The position numbers and the translations under genes are program-made. Shown here piece by piece: positions 1 to 9,384 of a stretch of 64,000 bases of DNA; the first letter of the stretch is position 1, and each line of letters starts with the position of its first letter. The notes under the pieces are model-generated. The model ran no database searches. It had not been told where the DNA came from and saw only the letters and a list, made by a program, of their open reading frames with translations. The DNA comes from Loripinus fragilis (lineage: Eukaryota; Mollusca; Bivalvia; Lucinida; Lucinidae): assembly GCA_964019695.1 (NCBI GenBank), contig CAXHUL010000509.1, positions 62,001-126,000 of the forward strand, read 5' to 3'.

Positions 1-140
1 TCACACCTGACCCAAGATACCAATGAGAAAGTGACAAACTCACAGTTAGACACCACAAACGAGGGCCAAGAGGTCATCTCTTTCCCAGCACGTGACCACA
101 AGGCACATATAAACAGACGCGCACAAATGCATAGCGATGT
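1..140 (-). mobile_element. Family A retroelement, 3' fragment
   Basis: This stretch matches, in reverse orientation, the 3' end shared by 15 copies in the window (for example 11,054-11,842 and 27,190-28,162). The 3' terminus itself lies to the left of the window. Homology is lost near position 140, so the copy is 5'-truncated and contains no coding sequence. Confidence 0.8.
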
Positions 141-394
141 ACAAAGTAAAGCAGCAAAGTACTCACCAAAGAGATCTGCTATACCACTTGGATTTAATGT
201 GCTATTTTGAGCTTTTACCATGCACATAAGCTGTTTTAATGCATCCATGCTATGTCATGTGCATTTTGTAAATAATGTTTTGATGTATATAAACTTTGTT
301 ATAGAGGGCCACTTGGTAGCATGGCTATTCTAGCTAAACGTGTACATCTCTTTGAATATCGTTAAATTAAATAAATTCTGTCAGCACGCTTCCA

Positions 395-1705
395 ATGAGC
401 ACATAAACAAATGATTTTTTTAATATAGACAAGAACTGTTTATTGTCACATGAGCTATCAGTTCCTTGTTTAGGGAAACATTTCATTGACTAATGAGATA
501 TTTTTTTTTGTATAAACAAGAACTGTGCATTGACTAATGAGATATCATTTTATTACAAAGACAAGAACCGTTCATTTACTAATGAGATATTATGTTATTA
601 TATAGACTAGAACTGAACATTGACCACTGAGTTATTATTTCCATGTATAGCGAAGAACTTTCCATTGACCAATGTGATGTTATTTCTTTATATAGACAAG
701 AATTGTTCATTGAATCAAGCGAGATTATTTCCTTGTATAGAAAAGATATGTTAATTGATTAATGAGATCTTTGTTCCTTGCATAAATAAGTACTGTCATT
801 TGACTAATGATATAGTATTTCCTTGTATAGTCAAAGTGGTGTTAATTGACTAATTAGATAATATTATTTCCTTAAATAGAAAAAACTGTTCATTGACTAA
901 TGGGATACTATTTCCATGTATACATAAGAACTGTTCATTGACTGATGAGATATTATTTCATTGTATAGATAAGGACTGTCAATTGACTAATGGTTATTAT
1001 TTAAGAAATAGATCAGCTCCAGCAGTGAATTGTTGAGTAATAATTCACTGTTTGGAGGTCAGTTGTAAAGAAGATCAAATCACGAGCGCGCAGCGCGAGT
1101 GATTTATCTTCGTACAACTGACCGACAAACAGTAAATTATTACTTAACTATTCACGCAATGGTGCTGATCTATTTCGATTCTAACACACAACAAACGACG
1201 AAAACACATTCGAAGTCTTCAGCTTCTTCCAACTTTCCGCCATTGCACTGAAGAACTCCCGCCAATACTTAGACTACGTCGCATAAGTTTACATGTAATT
1301 GTAACGTCTTTCAAGCGTAAAAACGACGTTACACCGTCTAACGCCATGAATGACGTCATTTTCCAGTGACGTCAGCTATCACACACTTTAGCTGTGAATT
1401 ATTGTTCGATATATCACAGTTTGTTACCGTTGGCTCTATAGGCGATTTGTGTTAGAATTCCTTGTATAAAAAATATGTGTTCATTGACTAATGAGACAAG
1501 GACTGTCAATTGACTAATGAGATATTAGTTCCTTGTATAAAAATATATGCTAAATGACTAATGAGATATTATTTCCTTGTATAAACAATATATGCTCAAT
1601 GACTAATAAGATATTATTTCCTTGTATATATAACGTCTGTCAATTGACTAATGAGATATTATTTCCTTGTATAAACAATGTATGTGCATTGACTAATGAG
1701 ATGAA
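395..1705. repeat. 45-bp minisatellite, interrupted
   Basis: Diverged tandem copies of a unit of about 45 bp, built around the words TTGACTAATGAGATATTATT and CCTTGTATAGACAAGAACTG, run from about 395 to 1,003 and resume from about 1,458 to 1,705. The gap is filled by another mobile element that lands inside a repeat unit. Units differ by substitutions and small indels, so no reading frame is kept and the array looks old. Confidence 0.85.
1003..1458 (-). mobile_element. Palindrome-bearing element with paired CRE motifs, copy 1
   Basis: This sequence is an inverted copy of 62,832-63,216. It carries a long imperfect palindrome (about 1,030-1,155, centred on GAGCGCGCAGCGCGAG) and, at the other end, two TGACGTCA palindromes at 1,351-1,358 and 1,367-1,374. 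On the minus strand a short frame starting MAESWKK runs from about 1,240 toward lower coordinates; the same start is kept in the second copy. It sits inside the 45-bp minisatellite, so it inserted after that array formed. Related palindrome sequence also occurs near 5,690-5,770 and 10,660-10,760. I do not recognise the family. Confidence 0.65.
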
Positions 1706-1922
1706 AATGGGATCAAAAAAAATTTTCACCTAGAAAAAAAAATTGCCAAGATAAAAATAACTATACGACAATAATATGTATAAAATGGGTGCTTCAGTGT
1801 TTGAGAAAATGCTTAGTGTGGCCATTTAATTTTGAAAGCAAATTCTTTCGAGAATATCCAAAATAAAAAGACTCTTAGTCTATCTGTACTAGGCTGATGT
1901 TAAACCCTTTTAGTGGTGTACC

Positions 1923-2153
1923 TATTGTCGTGCCAACTAATAGTGACAGTGACGTACTATTTTGTTTACAATTGTTAAGTCAAACATTAACTTGCACAGT
2001 CCACTTCAGCTAACGCGAATTGATAGCTCACTTGTTTATTAATCCTATCCTGTTGATAGGATTAATACACAAATGATCTATCGATTCTAAGCCCCTAATA
2101 ACTTTCTAAACAATACATGACTTCACTGTCACTCTTGGCTGGCAGGACAGTAC
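1923..2153. mobile_element. MITE with TA ends, copy 1
   Basis: Terminal inverted repeats of nearly 30 bp begin TA(C/T)TGTC(C/G)TGCCA and include AGTGACAGTG; the right end is the reverse complement, finishing GGCAGGACAGTA. A short hairpin around TCCTATC/GATAGGA lies in the middle. A second copy is at 26,679-26,897. The TA at both outer ends is what Tc1/mariner-type insertions show, so a non-autonomous element of that group is likely but unproven. No coding capacity. Confidence 0.65.
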
Positions 2154-2228
2154 ATTAGCCAAATATGGTTTCTCAAGTAACTGGACATAAACAAACCTAT
2201 AAACACCAGACGGTATCTCATCAGCCTG

Positions 2229-2442
2229 TTAACCTTAAAGCGCCAATCACGACAGCAACAGACGACAAAATTTACGACAGCTTTCCTCATTTTCAGAAAA
2301 AATAAGGTATGATATTTAATGAGAATCGTCTGCCAGCAGACGATTCTCATAAAATATCATGCCTTATTTGTTATTTTCGAAAAAGCGGCAACATTTGAAA
2401 TTATCGTCCGCTGAAAATTATAGGTGGCGCTTTATGGGTTAC
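2229..2442. mobile_element. piggyBac-like MITE (TTAA), copy 1
   Basis: The element starts TTAACCTTAAAGCGCCA and ends with the imperfect reverse complement TGGCGCTTTATGGGTTAC. Its centre (about 2,306-2,365) is a near-perfect hairpin in which GAGAATCGTCTG pairs with CAGACGATTCTC. Two relatives (17,612-17,858 and 33,953-34,309) share the ends. TTAA flanks followed by CCC are typical of piggyBac-mobilised elements; the assignment is an inference from the ends only. Confidence 0.7.
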
Positions 2443-2504
2443 GTAGAATTGTCATGCTAGCAATTAAAGCGCAATTAGTGGTCCTGAGAACAGAAAAAGG
2501 GCAT

Positions 2505-2612
2505 TTCTCCTATAGCACAAGATAAGCACATTTAAGATGCGTTAATAAAGTTGTATATTTTCTTATTTCTCAACCAAAACATGTTCTCTGTGTTCCCAAA
2601 GACCCACTCTGG
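2505..2612. mobile_element. Half of a foldback MITE
   Basis: The words TTTCTCAACCAAAACATG and flanking bases match one arm of the foldback elements at 38,360-38,460 and 55,805-55,930 (also 15,065-15,200). Only one arm is present, so the palindrome has been lost. Confidence 0.5.
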
Positions 2613-3791
2613 AATTCATTAGTGATGCTTAATTGTTGTTGTGTTTAAATAGTCTACTAATGTTTCAAAGATGTATTGTAATGAGTTGAGTCTTTATTTC
2701 TTATAAACAGGTAAAGATGACGTATTCACTACCATGTATATGCAGTATTCTGTGGTAGGTTCATTGTACTGTAAACTTAGACTACCTGTATGCCCCAAAA
2801 CAAGATAAACTCGCCAGTGTTTGTTTACAACGATTCTCATCTATCTTTGAAACATCAGATACGGACGTAATTTGCCAATTATTTTGACTATTCAATACAA
2901 GTGATAGGAAACAGGGATATTCAAGTGTCGTGTATTTTTTTATGATATCTCATTGGTGCCTTTGTCAGAGCTTTCGGCGTGGTTATGATTGGACTAAAGT
3001 GCTTTTTCCATCGTGTCCTTAGGTGTCCTACTAATTGGGAGATTCTAATTGGTATAAATATGTACCTGTAACAACTATGTTTATTCACTTGGTTTTCCCG
3101 TGACAAGTGCATTAATGATGTATTTTTTATCAGAGATGAAAATCTCAGATTAATAGATCAATTAAGAGTTCTATCAAAATGCGTGTCAGCAAGTCGTTAA
3201 CAGTAATCTGGATTTTACAGCAAGACAAACCTTTAAAATGATTAAACTAACACATTTGTTATAATTTGCAGCTGTAGTTTCAAATTCTGATAAAAAATAA
3301 ATGCCAACAACATGCCACGTTGCTAAAACATGTGTTCACAAAGTATAAAAATATAAAAATTGCAATGATTTTAAAACGCCTGACAAATACACTGATGTGT
3401 TATTTTTATATGATCCAGTGCACAAAAAACTAACTAAATTGTAGGTGCACACAGTTGAGACCTAAGATCAGTCTGGGCTTCCATCTGGTATGATCAGAAT
3501 CTTCTTTTCTCTTTATAAAGAACCATTGATCCTCAGCCACCACATTGAATGCATGACAAAAAATCTGACCTGACTGGCTGATATGAGCGTACATGTACCT
3601 GCTGCGTGAGTGGTAATTTTCTTGGTTTTTATCATGCACTGGCTTATTTATTTTAAAATAAGACTTTGTACCATTGAAACATCACAAATGTAACCAAGGT
3701 GGCCTTACTCGTTGCACATGCAACAACAAATCAAAGTTTGATGGGAAATGATGTCGCCTGTTGCTTTGCCAAAAAAAAAAATATGTTGATA
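2613..3791. other. No gene or repeat recognised
   Basis: About 1.2 kb of AT-rich sequence. I see no splice-bounded reading frame, tandem repeat or match to another part of the window. Short open frames here (up to 69 codons) have ordinary chance length. Confidence 0.5.
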
Positions 3792-4382
3792 AAGCTAACC
3801 TGGCCAGATGTCTTAAAATGGTTGCCATGGTTACTGGCATTAGCAGATCAGTTCCAAAAAGGATCTATTTTCTAAACTACTACATAAGATAACTATTCTG
3901 TACAGCGCCTTGACCTTTATTGAAAAATGTCAAATTGGCAGGTACGCTAAGCATGAAAAAGCGAAAAAATATAAAACATGTAATTGTGGCTTCAGAAATT
4001 GGGGTAGGGGTCATCAATTGACCCTATACTTATCGTTGGTTGGTATAAAAGTTTTAAGCCATTTTTAAATTATTATAAATATATTCTCTATTTCAAAACA
4101 GTATGTATTTAAAGCATGTATCAAATGTGTCTCTTGCTGCCTAGCAACAAGAATATAGACCATGCATAAAATAGTCCAATTTTCCACCATTACGAGGTTG
4201 CTTAGGCAACCGTGACTAACTTGGACATGTTAGTGACCATATTTAATATGCAACATTAAGAACAATTAAACTAGAACAAAGTATAATGACAAGTAATGTT
4301 CAGATTTAGATAAAAGTTGAATGTCAGATTTTGTTTCTTAAACATGAGGTTTTGTGTGAGGAAAATCTGGCCAGGTTAGCTT
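3792..4382. mobile_element. MITE-like element with 18-bp TIRs
   Basis: AAGCTAACCTGGCCAGAT at 3,792-3,809 is matched by its exact reverse complement at 4,365-4,382. The interior of about 550 bp is AT-rich and non-coding and contains GGTTGCCATGGTTACTGGC and a GGTTGCTTAGGCAACC palindrome. No second copy lies in the window, so the mobile nature rests on the terminal repeats alone. Confidence 0.55.
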
Positions 4383-4879
4383 AACAGCTTAAACAAGGTC
4401 AGATAGGGATTTAGGAATGAGCTTATGTTATACCCCTAAAACATTTTCTTGCTTAGAGGAAATAACATACAATATAAACAACTGTTTGGAGCCTGCTCCA
4501 AGCTTTCCGAAATGTATGACATTACAATGTTTTGATTTAATATAGCAAAATTACAATCCTAAATACACCTAAAAAATAGGCGTTCTTCAACGTTATGCCG
4601 TTTCATTTAAAAAAAAAAATAAATTTTGAAAATTTGTATTTCAAACATGTGTGTTAGAAACATATTTTTTAAAAATGAAATCTTAAATTTTACATATGAA
4701 CTAATGTAAGCTAACCATAAAAATGTGTAGGCGGGGCGCAGTAATTTTAAGCATTTTTTAAAAGAGTGCCTGAAGCGTTACACATTTTGGCTTTTCTTTT
4801 AATATGTAACTCTAATGCACAATGGTTTAAGGCAACATCTGTAGGTCAAATTTCACTTTCACAAAATACTATGCCTGGC

Positions 4880-5335
4880 ATTATCAATACCCTTGACACC
4901 CTGTTCTTCAATTCCATACAACAAACATGCAAACTTCTCAGCAGCATTGACGTTATCATCCCTTCCTAATACAGTAAGAAGATTGGGATACTTAATGAAC
5001 AGTTTCCAGCATATAGTCTTGCCTTTGCCAGAAAAAGATGGTAGTGCATCCTGTTAAAGCTTCTGTATGCACACTTTTAATTAAAATATCGCACAATACT
5101 GACTAGGGTAGCCGTTTAGCAACAAGATGGGCAGTTAACCATTTCATTACATTTTACCAACCAAACCTCAGTATTGCTGTCCCCAAGGTGATAAGTAACA
5201 ATATAAACATGCCTGTGTCGCCGGTCTGTGTAGCAACATTTAACAAGTATTCTTTTATAGCCTTCTGCTGTTGCATCTAACGCATGTAACACCCCCCTGA
5301 TGTCCAGATCGTCATTATTAGATGGCAAGTGTGGC
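4880..5335 (-). pseudogene. Decayed transposon ORF (EADTR / GKGK type)
   Basis: Two minus-strand blocks read as one broken protein. The upstream block (5,116-5,328) contains DIRGVLHALDATAEGYKRIL and ends in VYIVTYHLGDSNTEVWL. The downstream block (about 4,890-5,050) contains DALPSFSGKGK followed by KLFIKYPNLLTVLG and EEQGVKGIDNARHS. From memory, this arrangement (an EADTR-like motif followed by TGCD...F.GKGK) occurs in many invertebrate repeat-associated proteins of unclear class. The blocks are separated by about 65 bp of degraded sequence. The upstream block is repeated in reverse at 11,895-12,090, where further stops have accumulated. It is a dead copy. Confidence 0.55.
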
Positions 5336-6094
5336 GCTTTATATCTGTTAGATGTACCTCTGGAGGGATTTTCAATTCTGCATGTAAGTCTTCAGCTTTT
5401 CGAGAGTTTCAGCCATTAAAAGTACACACATGTATTAGCCAAGTCAGACTTATTCTCACCTAGTACTATGAACTGATCCCAAACTTATGACAAAATCCCA
5501 AACTTATAACATATGAAGTAACAAAGCATAAGGGCAAACTATCAAGCTAGGGTATGGCTTCAAGAAGACCGTGCAACAATGAATCTAAAAAACAAACCAA
5601 CTCAAACTTTTGGCTTGTGAGAAGGTACAAATCCTACATTTTTATGTTACTTAAAATCGCTCTGCTATACAACAATAATAATTGCTGTGAGTTCTGTGAT
5701 TCTTACAAACAGTGAGTTATCACTCCGCAACTTACTCAAAAGAGCTAATCTATTTCGATTGTAATATACAGATTATTTATGAAAAATGATAAAATGCAGC
5801 TGCAGAAGACTCAAGCATATATACGTAGTTCTTACATGATCATAATTGTGCCCTGTCAGGAAAAAGTTGTTTTCAACCAGGCATGGATAAAGGCTGATAT
5901 GCAACTTTACTGTTCTTATATGCTTAACGCGGTCCCATAAGAGGCCTAAGAGTTTCTTTGCTGCTAGTTTATGATTGGATGCCTATATATCCTTCAAAAA
6001 ATACCTATATTTCATACAGTTTGCTGCGCTCAAACGTCCTTCTCGTGTATGCTTTATTCAATGGGTGTGCTAGGTATGCTGATTACAAAAACAA

Positions 6095-6472
6095 AGTAAG
6101 AAAGACGGCAAAGATCAGGAATCGATACAATCAAGTATCACACCTGACCCAGGATACCACAAGGGAAAGTAACAAACATACAATAAACATCAACAACAAG
6201 AGTCAGGAGGTCAGCCCTTGCCCAGCAGGTGACCACAAGGCAGCAATGAACAGACGTGAAAGCATGAGAAACACAGGGCACAAACACTTAAATGATCCAC
6301 AAAAAAGTACAACATTTGAACGGTCAGTAAAAATATTTTCACGGCGCCAACCTCATCCTTAGTCCAGATGTGGACCAAGACACACAGATGCCCGGTTTGC
6401 ACGCACGAAAGACCCCCAGCCCGCCAATGCATCATCTCCAAAAACATATAAATAAAGATATAAAAAACATAT
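6095..6472 (-). mobile_element. Family A retroelement, 5'-truncated
   Basis: The minus-strand copy has its 3' end at AGTAAGAAAGACGGCAAAG (6,095) and is truncated near 6,472. The matching position in the right arm of the inverted duplication (about 10,245) has no insertion, which gives an empty site. Flanks ACAAAAACAA on the left and ACGAACAA on the right resemble a short imperfect target-site duplication, as expected for target-primed insertion. Confidence 0.8.
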
Positions 6473-7152
6473 ACGAACAAGCATTTTAATGTATTTTTTT
6501 TCACAAACTGTACACTTGACCTTTAATCCTAGCCTGGCCTTTAGTGACACTGTTAATATACCTATGCATAGCTTATAAACCATTCACATACTGTACAGTT
6601 TTTTTAAATAATTTTGCATGGTTAGAATGGTATGATACTTACAAAAATGCAGCATTAACATTATATATTTTGATTGTGCGAAATTTGCACTTAAATGATC
6701 CTTAACCTTCCATGGGCATATGCTCAGTTCTTGTCTAGGTTAATATTAAATGCAACATGTATTTTAAATATATTCTTGATAGTTTCAGTGAATGTAATGG
6801 GCATTATGTGGTCAGAAGATGACAGAGAAAGGAGTGTTTGTCAATTTATGTGTTATTTTGCACTCAATTGACGTTTGACCTAATTCTGAGACCTAGGGAC
6901 ATTTCAGACTTGGCATCTTCCCCTATCGGTTTTACTACACATATAGGAACATAATTAGCATGGATGTTAGCTTCTACCTCATTTTGCCATCAGAAGTTTT
7001 TTTTTATGAAATGGACTACCAACTATAACGTTTATCTTAATTAAGCATTAAAAGCTTCAATAAATTCTGCTAAATTTAAAATACTATTTATGATAACGAA
7101 ATATATACGATTATCAGCAGACAGAGATATCATATCCCCTAAACAGAAACAA

Positions 7153-7205
7153 ATTTACCATTTGAATAAATCGCCGTTGCACTGCGATTTATTCAAATGG
7201 TAAAT
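7153..7205. repeat. Perfect 22-bp-stem hairpin
   Basis: Positions 7,153-7,174 are the exact reverse complement of 7,184-7,205, with a 9-base loop CGTTGCACT. The stem reads ATTTACCATTTGAATAAATC plus GC. The equivalent in the right arm (about 9,519-9,573) is visibly decayed. Confidence 0.9.
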
Positions 7206-7356
7206 ATTGCACTCAGATGTCTCCGTGGCTTCACAGATTCTTAAAATTATGAACCAACACATTACTTTTATGAATACTCCAAGAATACATGCTTAGTTTT
7301 ATTTGATGCGCCTGGAGACGTTGTAGCGCTTCAAATAAAAAACAACAACAAATGTG

Positions 7357-7425
7357 ACTTGTATCCTGGGTCAGGTGTGGTACTTGATTGTATCGATTCC
7401 TGATCTTTGCACCCTTACTTACTTT
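7357..7425 (+). mobile_element. Family A retroelement, extreme 3' stub
   Basis: Only the last 70 or so bases of the family are present (GTATCCTGGGTCAGGTGTGG to CTTACTTACTTT). It lies just inside the inner end of the left arm of the inverted duplication. Confidence 0.8.
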
Positions 7426-7611
7426 GGAAAAATAAGAACTATTTACCCAAGGCCCGATCCAAGGTCCCCTGTCCTTTATGATATTGGCAAGGTTTAGACA
7501 AATTTCAACGAAGATGTTTCCGTGATAAACTCTCCCACCTCGGCACCAACCACGAACTTTATCAAAGTTAAAAATATATATTTATAGTAAATGGTAATGA
7601 TGACGCTTCAA

Positions 7612-7985
7612 AATTGATTTTATGATATACCCATATAAAGGGGTGTATTAAACTAGAAATGTGATATTTTATAACGTGCCCATATATAGGGGTATAACTA
7701 GAAATGTGATATTTTATAACATGCACGTATATGCACATAGCGGTGTAACTAGAATGTGATATTTTATAACGTGCCCATATACAGGGGTGTAACTAAAAAT
7801 GTGATATTTTATAACTTGCCCATATATAGGGTTTAAATAGAAATGTGATATTTTATAACATGGTCATACATAGGGGTGTTACTAGAAAACATGCCCATAT
7901 ATAGGGCTGTAACTAGAAATGTATTATTTCACACCATTGCCCATATACGTATAGGGGTGTGACTAGAAATGTGAATCATGAATTA
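7612..7985. repeat. 45-bp minisatellite, second array
   Basis: About eight imperfect copies of a 45-bp unit containing GTGATATTTTATAAC, GTGCCCATATATAGGGGTGT and AACTAGAAAT. The unit sequence is unrelated to the array at 395-1,705 although the length is the same. The array lies in the spacer between the arms of the large inverted duplication. Confidence 0.85.
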
Positions 7986-9384
7986 TTCGGGTCCATTGCA
8001 AAGTTACTTTGCAAGAGACTCGAAGTACTCATGATTCCATGAACATTCCAGAAAATCAATTCATTTCTTAAATGACCATTAATTATGATAAGAGTTTAAT
8101 AATACATCTCCAATGCCAATGTGATAATTAAGTGCCAGTTTCAGGCGAGCTGGCTAAAGTTTTGATAAGCCCCAGATTCAATGGCGTTGGCAGAAATAAA
8201 GCCGATAACATTTGAGAACTTCCGTCGAATTAATATAATTTTGTTAGCAGAATTTTTATAGTGACATATTAAATTTCCGTTCCCCTTCTGAAATTCAACC
8301 TTTTTCTCTTCCAGAATAAACCTTTGCCCAGCTAAAACAAGATTTAGCCTATTTAGAAAATTGTTTGATCTAGATCAGCGGGCTTCGAATGAGGACAGCT
8401 GACCAGGATCTACGCCATTTTCTGTTTTTTTTAAAATCCACAGGAACAGCTGAAATCGTGGATTTGAATTGGCTGAATAATAGATCTGTGTGTTTCCCAT
8501 TAATGTATTCAGCAAGAAAATGGTTAATTATTAAATGAGGAGAAACTAATTGATGAGCAGATATTCCCTAAACGCATCTCATAATTTAATTCTATCATTT
8601 CCGATTTGTCATCATGGAATATCTGCAACTCTAACTAAATCAGTTTGGTGCATGTTGCCATTAGGCCAGAGGAAATTAATTTTAGATTACAGTCGACTAG
8701 GGACCAGTTTCATCAAAGGGCGTGCGACTGATTTGCATGGTAAGTGGAAAGAATTTGGTATATCTCATTCCTTTAAGGGGTAAATTCTTAGACAATAAAA
8801 GTGGTACGACTGGCTTAGAGCTAGCCCAGACAGATTAAATGCTATGAAGTGATTATGACTTCCTTTTGGGGGGGGGGGGGGGGAGGGGCAATAAAGTTGT
8901 CCCATGAAGGGTGTAGGTATTTTCTGATAAAATATTGATATTTATCTTGGTGAAAGAAATTGTGTTGTATACAGGTAAAGTCCCCTCTTGAGGCCCCTTT
9001 AATTCTGTGAGATATTGAAACTTCCCTTATCTATTAATCAGTAAATATCTATGAGACAGAAGGTCTTTAATATTGCACTGATTCTAGACTTAACCCTTTA
9101 ACAAGTACTTTGGCAAAAGATCGAATACCCAGATGATGATGCTAAGACTATTACTTACTGGATTGTGCGACTATTACTTACTGGAGATAGACACTAGACT
9201 TAAGCAATTCTGCTTCTAAGACGCCGACTGTCTAATGGTGGAAGAAAGTCAGTGCAATTCTGTGCGTTCGGTATGGAAATGTACTGTCAAACCACCGCAA
9301 CACGGAAGGTGATAGTCAAACCATTGCAACATATCATAGGAAAGGGGGACATGACCAAAGTTCTGTTTGTTGTAGTTATTTTTC
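7986..9384. other. Spacer of inverted duplication, no gene recognised
   Basis: Apart from a poly-G run of 17 bases at about 8,868-8,884 I see no structured feature. A 77-codon plus-strand frame at 8,550-8,783 has no recognisable motif and no splice context, and I treat it as chance. Confidence 0.45.

Larger units (their letters stand above)
5085..7345. repeat. Left arm of large inverted duplication
   Basis: Sequence from about 5,085 to 7,345 is the diverged reverse complement of about 9,385 to 12,150. Landmarks: the outer end CAATACTGACTAGGGTAGCC at 5,094 against the reversed copy near 12,112-12,131, the TCAGAAGATGACA region near 6,812 against 9,909, and CTCCAAGAATACATGC near 7,277 against 9,431. 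Arms differ by many substitutions and by retroelement insertions. The pair may be one very large foldback, or two copies of a transposon inserted head to head; the decayed ORF at 4,880-5,335 points outward from each arm. Confidence 0.75.

Noticed and set aside
2960..2990. Second hammerhead-like sequence (GCCTTTGTCAG...CTTTCGGC)
   Set aside because: The core segments are not in a workable order and no stem I pairing exists.
4766..4969. 67-codon plus-strand frame
   Set aside because: It is the shadow of the minus-strand transposon remnant that contains the GKGK motif.
7612..7985. CRISPR-like array
   Set aside because: There are no unique spacers; units are contiguous diverged copies of 45 bp in a eukaryotic context.
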